The notes under the pieces were generated by a model. That model had not been told where the DNA came from. It did no database searches and saw only the letters and a program-made list of their open reading frames with translations. The translations under genes and the position numbers were made by a program. A stretch of 5,789 nucleotides of DNA from Bacillota bacterium (GTDB lineage Bacteria; Armatimonadota; Hebobacteria; Hebobacterales; Hebobacteraceae): NCBI GenBank assembly GCA_030668755.1, contig DAOVEW010000096.1, positions 1 through 5,789 on the forward strand, in the 5' to 3' direction. This document shows positions 1 to 4,429 of the stretch, piece by piece (the first letter of the stretch is position 1; each line of letters begins with the position of its first letter).

Positions 1-1
1 G

Positions 2-220
2 GTCGGCAGCCCCGAGGCCGTGGCAGAGCTGTGCCGCATCCTCAAAGCCGATCCAGATTCTGACATCAGGTGCCGCACCGCCGCGATCCTCGCCCAATTC
101 GCCATTCCGGCGGCACAGGAAGCGGCCCGGACGGCCGCCCAGCACGATCCCGACCCGCGAGTTCGCCAGGCCGCCTCCGCCGCGCTCGGAGATATCCCCC
201 CCACCGGCCCCGGCCTCTGA
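2..220 (+). CDS. HEAT-repeat protein, C-terminal fragment (5' end outside window)
   Basis: The frame is open from the first bases of the window to a TGA at 218-220, giving 72 residues; the true start lies upstream. The visible part reads as tandem alpha-helical repeats of the HEAT / PBS-lyase-HEAT type: alanine- and leucine-rich helices (AVAELCRILKADPDSDIR, then CRTAAILAQFAIPAAQEAA, then a helix ending in DPDPRVRQAASAALGDI). The D-x-D-x-x-V/I-R turn followed by an A-rich helix, seen at DPDSDIR and DPDPRVR, is the usual signature of these repeats. The protein ends in a short proline/glycine tail. HEAT repeats are protein-interaction scaffolds; the partner or any catalytic domain is not visible. 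An internal GTG at 20 is unlikely to be the start because the repeat pattern continues to the window edge. The next gene lies on the other strand and ends only 8 bases away, so the two converge. Confidence 0.8.
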   Translation, partial: VGSPEAVAELCRILKADPDSDIRCRTAAILAQFAIPAAQEAARTAAQHDPDPRVRQAASAALGDIPPTGPGL

Positions 221-228
221 AGCCCGGC

Positions 229-744
229 CTACGCCGCGTCGCGCCGCTTCGCGCGCGCGGCTAGCACCAAGCTCAGCCGCCTCACCATATCCCCATCCCC
301 TCCGGCCCGCTCACCCTCACTCCTCGGCCCCGCCGCGACCGCCGCGCTCTCCGCGTTCTCCTGCGCGCTCGTCTCCTCCGCAGAGCGCAACTCCGAGCCG
401 TCCACATCCCCCGAAGCGGCCTTTCCAGGCCCCGCCTCCGCCGCCTCCCGCACCGGGCGAACCGACCGCAGCAGCTCCGCCAGCGGCGCATCCGCCCAGC
501 CCGTCACTTCGAGGAACCCGCGGGCCTTCTCCCCGGCGCGCTCACACAGAGCGCGCGCCGCGCGCCGCGCGCCCTCGTCTCCCGCGCACCACACAACTAG
601 GTCCGCGTTGATCTGCCGAAGCTCCTCGCCGCGTCCCTCCTCCGGCATGGGGGCCGTGTGCCAGGAGCGCACCTCACACTCATACCGCTCAGCTCTCACC
701 TCATCCCCCAGGATCCGTGCCACCACGAACTCCGCGTCTCCCAT
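229..744 (-). CDS. hypothetical protein, 171 aa, disordered C-terminal half
   Basis: I do not recognise this family. The ATG at 744-742 is chosen because a strong Shine-Dalgarno GGGAGG lies 7 bases upstream. The frame stays open to 903, but those 53 residues look non-protein-like and would overlap the divergent gene. Residues 1-100 look folded: a beta/alpha start (MGDAEFVVARILGDEVRAE), a strand-like INADLVVWCAGDEGARRA at 46-63, then the helix RAARALCERAGEKARGFLE and an LAELLRSVRPV helix near 88-98. Residues 100-152 are rich in Ala, Glu, Gly and Ser and are probably disordered. The protein ends in a basic amphipathic segment (DMVRRLSLVLAARAKRRDAA). There is no signal peptide or membrane segment. 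Codon third positions are GC-rich, as in neighbouring genes, which supports real coding. It is divergent from the ceramidase-like gene and may share a control region with it. No function is proposed. Confidence 0.62.
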   Translation of the reverse strand: MGDAEFVVARILGDEVRAERYECEVRSWHTAPMPEEGRGEELRQINADLVVWCAGDEGARRAARALCERAGEKARGFLEVTGWADAPLAELLRSVRPVREAAEAGPGKAASGDVDGSELRSAEETSAQENAESAAVAAGPRSEGERAGGDGDMVRRLSLVLAARAKRRDAA

Positions 745-751
745 CTGACTG

Positions 752-757
752 CCTCCC
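752..757 (-). promoter_or_regulatory. ribosome binding site of the 171-aa gene
   Basis: On the minus strand this reads GGGAGG, 7 bases before the ATG at 744. It decides the start in favour of this ATG over an in-frame ATG at 810, which has a weaker GGAAGG only 4 bases away, and over the most distal ATG at 903. Confidence 0.65.
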
Positions 758-879
758 ACCCTATCATTCGCTTGCAGATCCCCACAGTCCTGCAGCTCCG
801 TCCCGCTCATCGCCCTTCCGCCCCCGTTTGGGAGGCGTGCGCAGCGCTCGCGCAGAAGTCCACTGCATGCTGCACCGAC

Positions 880-885
880 GGAGGA
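880..885 (+). promoter_or_regulatory. ribosome binding site of the ceramidase-like gene
   Basis: GGAGGA lies 7 bases before the ATG at 893, close to the ideal spacing, and fixes the start of the 480-aa hydrolase. Confidence 0.8.
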
Positions 886-892
886 CACCCGC

Positions 893-2335
893 ATGACACG
901 CATTCAGCGGGCCAAGGTTGGGTTTAGCAAGATCCAGGTCACCGAGGCCGGCCGCCTCGGCTCATTCGGCGTCCACGACGACCTCCACGCGCGGGTCATG
1001 CACGTGGAGGCCGGCGACGGCCCCGCCCTTATCATATCGCTGGATCACATGGGGCTCCTGCCCGCTCAGAGCGCCGCCGTCAAATCGCGCCTCGCCCGAA
1101 GCTGCGCCATTCCGGCCGGCCGCATCGTCATGTTCTACAGCCACACTCACTCCGGCGTCGAGTTCCGCGCCGGCGCCCTCGCCGCGCTCCTCGCCCGCGC
1201 CGCTGCCCAGGCTCGCGAGCGCGCCCGGCCGGCCGACATCGCATACGCCAAGGTGGACGTCGGACACCGATACAGCGTCAACCGGCGGGCCGACCTCGGC
1301 CACGACCTCGGCGCGGTCAGCATCATCTTCAACCGCAATGTGGCCGTGGACCTGAAAGAAGGAACCGAAGAAGTCGGCGCGCAGATTCGCGACTTCATCA
1401 CGAGGGGCATCAACATCTGGGGCACGGATTACCTTCAGCCCGACAAGGACCCCGACCGGCCCGCCCGGCCCCTCTCCCGCCGCCAGGCCGACCTACTGAA
1501 CGTGCTTCCTCGCAAGATCTACCTCGACGGCCCCGTGGACTCGGACCTCGAATGGCTCGCCTTCAGGACCCCCCGCGGCCGCTGGCTCGGCAGCATCGTC
1601 CGCTTCTCCGCCCACGCAGTCATCTGGCGCAAGGCCATCACCCGGCTGATCTCCGCCGACTACCCCGGCCCCCTTTGCTCCCATATCGAAGAGGCCACGA
1701 ACGGCGCGCCCGCGCTCTTCGTCAACGGCCCCTGCGGCAACATCAAACCCCTTTACCCCGAGAACACCGAAGAGCAGATGAACCGCGTCGGAAGTTCGCT
1801 CGCCCGCAGGCTTCTCCGGCGCCGCTCCCGCCTGGCCTGGCATCCCCTGGGCCGCGTGGCCTTCGTCAAGTGCAAGGAGCGTTTCCACGTGCACCAAGAC
1901 GTCAAAGACTACGCGGGCCGATGGCCCGTCCAGCAAGCCTCCCAGCGGTTCCACCGGCTCGCCCGGCGCGGCGACAATCCGCTCGCCATGAAGCGCGCCC
2001 TCGACTGGAGCCTCCGCTGCTGGGGCAACGCCGATATCGGCTGGCGTCGGCCGACCATCTCTCTGCCCTTCCACCTCATCGCCTTCAACGACGCCGCGCT
2101 GCTCGGGCTGCCCACCGAGGTCTGGTGCGAGATCGGCATGGCCGTCAAGGCCCGCACGAGGCCCAACCCCATCATCGTCGGCTCGCTCTGCGATGTCTGC
2201 ACCAACTACGTCCCCCTGCCCGGCGCGCTCTCGGCAGGAGGTTACGAGGCCGTCAACTCCATGCTCGACGAGTCCGCCGGCGGCCGCTTCGCCGACATCG
2301 CCGCGGCCCTCGTCGAAGATAACCTCTACAGATGA
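893..2335 (+). CDS. neutral/alkaline non-lysosomal ceramidase-like metal hydrolase
   Basis: The 480-residue product matches the catalytic N-terminal domain of neutral ceramidases, zinc amidases that hydrolyse the N-acyl bond of ceramide. Visible motifs, in order: FYSHTHSG at 81-88 (metal-binding HTHSG), RYSVNRR at 126-132, LEWLAFRT at 219-226, SAHAVIW at 239-245 (second metal His), SADYPGPL at 254-261, ALFVNGPCGNIKP at 274-286 (family G-x-C-G-x-I-x-P), LPTEVWCEIG at 406-415 and NYVPLP at 438-443. From the known Pseudomonas enzyme, zinc is bound by two His, a Glu and a Tyr; His84 or His86, His241, Glu409 or Glu413 and Tyr439 are the likely equivalents. Classic bacterial enzymes are about 650 aa, secreted, and carry an immunoglobulin-like C-terminal domain. 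This one lacks that domain and has no signal peptide, so it is probably cytoplasmic and its substrate uncertain. The last two codons (Tyr-Arg) and the TGA come from the inserted mobile element; the ancestral stop was TAG directly after Leu478. It probably forms an operon with the following YjbQ gene. Confidence 0.85.
   Translation: MTRIQRAKVGFSKIQVTEAGRLGSFGVHDDLHARVMHVEAGDGPALIISLDHMGLLPAQSAAVKSRLARSCAIPAGRIVMFYSHTHSGVEFRAGALAALLARAAAQARERARPADIAYAKVDVGHRYSVNRRADLGHDLGAVSIIFNRNVAVDLKEGTEEVGAQIRDFITRGINIWGTDYLQPDKDPDRPARPLSRRQADLLNVLPRKIYLDGPVDSDLEWLAFRTPRGRWLGSIVRFSAHAVIWRKAITRLISADYPGPLCSHIEEATNGAPALFVNGPCGNIKPLYPENTEEQMNRVGSSLARRLLRRRSRLAWHPLGRVAFVKCKERFHVHQDVKDYAGRWPVQQASQRFHRLARRGDNPLAMKRALDWSLRCWGNADIGWRRPTISLPFHLIAFNDAALLGLPTEVWCEIGMAVKARTRPNPIIVGSLCDVCTNYVPLPGALSAGGYEAVNSMLDESAGGRFADIAAALVEDNLYR
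2327..2328. repeat. TA target-site duplication of copy A (partner at 2587-2588)
   Basis: TA occurs immediately outside both ends of the element, preceded by C on the left (2326) and followed by G on the right (2589). This is what insertion into CTAG with duplication of TA would leave. Confidence 0.75.
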
Positions 2336-2352
2336 TCTTGTATTATAGTAAC
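2329..2352 (+). repeat. left terminal inverted repeat of copy A
   Basis: These 24 bases match the reverse complement of 2563-2586 at 18 positions. The inner 17 bases, TCTTGTATTATAGTAAC, match at 16. The outermost bases, CAGATGA, provide the new in-frame TGA of the upstream gene. Confidence 0.85.
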
Positions 2353-2495
2353 ACAGGCCCACGATCGGCCTTGCACAGTAGGAAAACAGGGGGATTCCTG
2401 GCGAGTGATATGAGGTGCGTCTCGTGCATTCGGGGTCGCGGGGGCCATTTGGGTGCAGTCATCGTCAGGAGCCTTAGAAGCGAGTGAAAGGGGAT

Positions 2496-2529
2496 GCGGG
2501 GGAAACGAATCGCCGGTTGTTTCCCCCGC
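2496..2529 (+). repeat. internal hairpin of copy A
   Basis: A perfect 11-bp stem, GCGGGGGAAAC with GTTTCCCCCGC, encloses a 12-base loop. It is too GC-rich and too long to be chance in this stretch, and it lacks a following T-run, so it is not a standard terminator. The second copy keeps the structure with one changed stem base. Confidence 0.75.
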
Positions 2530-2540
2530 CAGGCCTTTCC

Positions 2541-2562
2541 GCTCGGCATGGATATGCCGAGC
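2541..2562 (+). repeat. subterminal hairpin of copy A
   Basis: A perfect 9-bp stem, GCTCGGCAT with ATGCCGAGC, encloses the loop GGAT. It abuts the right terminal inverted repeat and is unchanged in the second copy. Confidence 0.8.
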
Positions 2563-2586
2563 GTTACCATAATACAAGAAACTCAA
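2563..2586 (-). repeat. right terminal inverted repeat of copy A
   Basis: Reading GTTACCATAATACAAG then AAACTCAA, this is the inverted partner of 2329-2352. In reverse orientation its outer end after the TA reads TTGA, so TA plus this end would give TAT TGA. Confidence 0.85.
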
Positions 2587-2587
2587 T

Positions 2588-2592
2588 AGGAG
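2588..2592 (+). promoter_or_regulatory. ribosome binding site of yjbQ spanning the element edge
   Basis: AGGAG lies 7 bases before the ATG at 2600. Its first two bases are the AG of the TAG at the element's right edge (A from the duplicated TA plus the original G), so the insertion left this site intact. In the uninterrupted operon the same bases would have been part of the hydrolase stop codon. Confidence 0.7.
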
Positions 2593-2599
2593 AGAAGCC

Positions 2600-3013
2600 A
2601 TGAAATTCGCAACCGACTACCTCTCGTTCAACACCAGCAAGCCGCGCGAGTACATCAACATTACCGACGAGGTTGCTCGCGTCGTGCGTGAAGGCGGCAT
2701 CCGCGAGGGCATGGTTCTCGTCTCGGCCATGCACATCACCGCGGGAGTCTACGTGAACGACGCCGAGCCCGGCATTATCCAGGACATAGACGACTGGGCC
2801 GACCGCATCGCGCCGCAGGGGCCCGACTACCATCACCATCGCACCGGCGAGACCAACGGCGACGCCCACCTCAAGAGCATCCTGGTCCACCATCAAGTCG
2901 TCGTCCCGGTCACCGCCGGCGAGCTCGACCTCGGCCCCTGGCAGCAGATCTACTACGCCGAGTTCGACGGCCAACGCCGCAAGCGCGTCATCATCAAGGC
3001 CATGGGCGACTAG
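2600..3013 (+). CDS. yjbQ: YjbQ/UPF0047 family protein
   Basis: The 137-residue product is a full-length UPF0047 (YjbQ) protein; members usually run about 130-140 residues. Family motifs are clear: the core [19 protein letters not shown] at 42-60, and the second block with DYHHHRTGE at 77-85, [13 protein letters not shown] at 86-98 and [16 protein letters not shown] at 109-124, then an Arg-rich strand RRKRVIIKA. His45, the 78-80 His cluster and His90 are the conserved polar positions expected in the active pocket. Escherichia coli YjbQ has weak thiamine-phosphate synthase activity and the family is often labelled secondary thiamine-phosphate synthase, but the physiological role is not settled. 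It follows the ceramidase-like gene, originally 10 bases after its stop codon and now separated by the mobile element. Its own stop is GAC TAG, an unoccupied CTAG site. Confidence 0.92.
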   Translation: MKFATDYLSFNTSKPREYINITDEVARVVREGGIREGMVLVSAMHITAGVYVNDAEPGIIQDIDDWADRIAPQGPDYHHHRTGETNGDAHLKSILVHHQVVVPVTAGELDLGPWQQIYYAEFDGQRRKRVIIKAMGD

Positions 3014-3083
3014 ACCGTACCACCCCGCAGGCGACCCCCTCTGCCCCTCCCCTCCCCGGTGGGACCCGCTCCCAGCCTGTCGA

Positions 3084-3100
3084 AGGCGCCCCCGGCGCCT
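3084..3100. terminator. weak hairpin between convergent genes
   Basis: A 7-bp stem, AGGCGCC with GGCGCCT, encloses a 3-base loop. It lies between the yjbQ stop and the end of the converging MEDS gene, where a bidirectional terminator is expected. No T-run follows on either strand, so an intrinsic terminator is doubtful. Confidence 0.3.
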
Positions 3101-3111
3101 CCCCACCCGCG

Positions 3112-3993
3112 TCACCCGCCGGCCAGGCCGCCCGGCACAAGCTCCATCCCTCTAATCACGTACTCGTGCAACTCGGCCGCTCGCCGCCACGCTGCCGTGT
3201 GCTGTCCAACCGGGTCATACCCACACATACAAAGCGCCTGCTTTGCCCTCAGGATCGGCGTCACCCGCCGCTCGTACTCCCACCACCCCTCCGCACCGTA
3301 CAGGCGCTCGCTCGCATATCCACAGCACCGAAGGCCGCTGGTACCAGCACTTGAGACCCGGGAGAGCCCCTCCGTGATCCGCAGGAGCTGCTTCTTCGCC
3401 GAAAAGCGGGATGGCCGGTAGTACACATCCGTCGTTCTGTCCAAGCGGAGCTTCCCTGCCGCCATTGCCCGGCACACATCCGCCCCAAGTCGTCCCACGC
3501 TCTGGCACAGGAGATCACGCCACCTCCCCGGCAGCGCGCACAGGCATGTGTCCCCCGCCGCCAGCCCCGCCGCCAGGAACCGCGCAGTCGCGTCGATCGC
3601 CTCGGCGCGGCTCGCCGGCAGCAAGCACAGGTGCGTCCCGTAGGGCACACTGCGGTCGGTTACTCCAAGAGGAACTCCGCGCCCCCCGCCGCTTCCCGAA
3701 CCCGGATCGTCGTCTGACACCGCGGTGAGCTGAGGGCGCGCATAGTAGGCCTGACGCCCATCCTCGAACTGCACCACGATGAACAGACGTCCGACTTCTT
3801 TGACGCGACCAACTGTGCCGACAGGTATGCCCGGCAGACCTATGCCGGTGACAGCTCGATCTCCGACCTTCATTTCATTTCCACAGGAATCTCCACGATA
3901 GCAGCAATACGTCAGTTCGGAGTGAGCTGGCCAGTCGAGGTATCCCGCCGTTATCGCGTTACCACATACCCGGTACCTTCTCCGCCCATCCAT
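3112..3993 (-). CDS. SH3-like barrel plus MEDS sensory domain protein
   Basis: With the ATG at 3993 (Shine-Dalgarno GAGGTGA 8 bases upstream) the product has 293 residues. Residues 41-92 form a small beta-barrel-like domain (MKVGDRAVTG, GIPVGTVGRV, FIVVQFEDGRQAYY, PQLTAV), similar in pattern to KOW/SH3-like modules. After a Gly/Ser linker, residues about 115-285 match the MEDS (DcmR-type sensory) domain: YGTHLCLL, FLAAGLAAGDTCLCAL, AGKLRL, GLRCCGYASE, WWEYERRVTPIL, ALCMCGYD, ELHEYVI. MEDS domains are RecA-like folds found in methanogen and methylotroph sensory proteins, often fused to kinase or DNA-binding domains; none is fused here. The segment is Cys-rich (CC at 30-31 and 223-224; C254 and C256). 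The start is uncertain: residues 1-40 look unlike a domain and have lower GC at third positions, so the ATG at 3873, which begins exactly at the barrel, is a credible alternative; a GTG at 4059 is less likely. Confidence 0.78.
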   Translation of the reverse strand: MDGRRRYRVCGNAITAGYLDWPAHSELTYCCYRGDSCGNEMKVGDRAVTGIGLPGIPVGTVGRVKEVGRLFIVVQFEDGRQAYYARPQLTAVSDDDPGSGSGGGRGVPLGVTDRSVPYGTHLCLLPASRAEAIDATARFLAAGLAAGDTCLCALPGRWRDLLCQSVGRLGADVCRAMAAGKLRLDRTTDVYYRPSRFSAKKQLLRITEGLSRVSSAGTSGLRCCGYASERLYGAEGWWEYERRVTPILRAKQALCMCGYDPVGQHTAAWRRAAELHEYVIRGMELVPGGLAGG

Positions 3994-4245
3994 CCCTGCT
4001 TTCACCTCTTCCACTGTGTTCGCGAAACGCGTCAACCGAAGCACATCGTTGTTCGCCACAGTTGTTGCGCGGTGCGAAACCCTCGCACGTCACGCCATCG
4101 CACACACCGCCCTCCAATGGCGGTCCCTCCTTCTCCTCGACGACCAATCCTCATGTCGTCACTCCCCGGTCCTCCGGCCGCACGAAGACGCCGACCTCCG
4201 CGCCAGAACGCCCCTTTGTTCGCCGCCCCCGACATAATCCGCTGC
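3994..4245. other. gene-free stretch between divergent genes
   Basis: About 250 bases without a convincing gene on either strand. The open frames here are compositionally odd (Pro/Arg/Ser-rich) and have no ribosome binding site. I see no tRNA, no repeat and no clear promoter for the minus-strand MEDS gene, although a lone TTGACG lies on the minus strand at 4035-4030 without a matching -10. Confidence 0.45.
4002..4008 (-). promoter_or_regulatory. ribosome binding site supporting the MEDS gene start at 3993
   Basis: The minus strand reads GAGGTGA, a 7-base match to the anti-Shine-Dalgarno, 8 bases before the ATG. The alternative ATG at 3873 has only a GGA core 6 bases away. Confidence 0.5.
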
Positions 4246-4274
4246 TTGTCACATGACTCGCCGCGCGATATCCT
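4246..4274 (+). promoter_or_regulatory. sigma70-like promoter of the coiled-coil gene
   Basis: TTGTCA at 4246-4251 (5 of 6 consensus bases) is followed after exactly 17 bases by TATCCT at 4269-4274 (4 of 6). Transcription would start near 4281 and produce a leader of about 150 bases. The pair stands out in a GC-rich setting but is unproven. Confidence 0.45.
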
Positions 4275-4321
4275 CTCTGCCCTTGCATTGCCCGACCCAC
4301 CCCCCTATTCTCGTGCCGTCG

Positions 4322-4342
4322 GCGGCCGCTCTTTGCGGCCGC
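4322..4342 (+). other. leader hairpin 1
   Basis: Two copies of the self-complementary GCGGCCGC flank a 5-base loop TCTTT, giving a perfect 8-bp stem made only of G-C pairs. It sits in the predicted leader just upstream of the terminator-like hairpin and shares GGCC-type segments with it, so the two could compete for pairing. Confidence 0.6.
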
Positions 4343-4362
4343 GATCAACCACTCGGCCCGAG

Positions 4363-4400
4363 ACGGCCTCCGAGCTTAGCTCGGAGGCCGTTGCTTTTGC
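4363..4400 (+). terminator. intrinsic terminator or attenuator before the coiled-coil gene
   Basis: A perfect 13-bp stem (ACGGCCTCCGAGC with GCTCGGAGGCCGT) has a 3-base TTA loop and is followed by TTGCTTTTGC, a short T-rich run on the plus strand only. It ends 29 bases before the ATG at 4430. No plus-strand gene lies between it and 3014, so it would terminate transcripts of the leader itself rather than an upstream gene. It is either an attenuator or insulation against read-through. Confidence 0.72.
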
Positions 4401-4415
4401 GGGGAGCAGAAGCGC

Positions 4416-4421
4416 AGGAGG
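4416..4421 (+). promoter_or_regulatory. ribosome binding site of the coiled-coil gene
   Basis: AGGAGG lies 8 bases before the ATG at 4430. It decides against the longer frame from 4253, whose extra 59 residues would be translated across the hairpins. Confidence 0.8.
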
Positions 4422-4429
4422 GAAGGGAT

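Larger units (their letters stand above)
745..892. promoter_or_regulatory. divergent intergenic region
   Basis: These 148 bases separate two head-to-head genes and must hold the promoters of both unless transcription enters from farther away. I could not find a convincing paired -35/-10 on either strand, nor a clear inverted-repeat operator. The region is called on geometry alone. Confidence 0.4.
2329..2586 (+). mobile_element. MITE copy A, 258 bp, IS630/mariner-like, inserted in a TAG stop codon
   Basis: The element is non-coding and about 96% identical to the copy at 5146-5404; identity stops exactly at CTA on the left and TAG on the right. The ends are 24-base imperfect inverted repeats sharing the core CTTGTATTATAGTAAC (one mismatch within the core). 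The flanks are C-TA and TA-G, so the empty site was CTAG with TA duplicated, which is the known target preference of IS630. Excision in silico joins CTC to TAG, restoring a stop codon for the ceramidase-like gene, and leaves the yjbQ start 10 bases downstream. The left end supplies TAC AGA TGA in frame. Internally there are two strong hairpins. No transposase is present, so movement would need one supplied in trans. Family assignment rests on the TA duplication and small size and is inference. Confidence 0.85.

Noticed and set aside
745..903. 53-residue N-terminal extension of the 171-aa protein, to 903
   Set aside because: The ATG at 744 has a much better Shine-Dalgarno and the extension overlaps the start of the divergent hydrolase gene.
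1493..2362. 289-codon minus-strand open frame opposite the hydrolase
   Set aside because: It is an antisense shadow of a well-supported gene in GC-rich DNA, with low-complexity Gly/Ala/Asp composition.
2343..2570. 75-codon minus-strand open frame present at equal length in both mobile elements (also 5160-5387)
   Set aside because: Five of the residues differ between copies over only nine base changes, so the frame shows no sign of protein-level constraint; it has no ribosome binding site and spans the hairpins. Its conservation follows from element identity.
2329..2586. REP/BIME element, group II intron or CRISPR remnant as the identity of the repeat
   Set aside because: Precise terminal inverted repeats and a TA duplication fit a DDE-type MITE; there is no repeated spacer pattern, no intron domain V-like hairpin and no short REP unit.
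4253..4429. 59-residue N-terminal extension of the coiled-coil protein from an ATG at 4253
   Set aside because: It is Pro/Arg-rich, has no ribosome binding site, starts within the predicted promoter and would be translated through the terminator-like hairpin. The ATG at 4430 has AGGAGG at ideal spacing.
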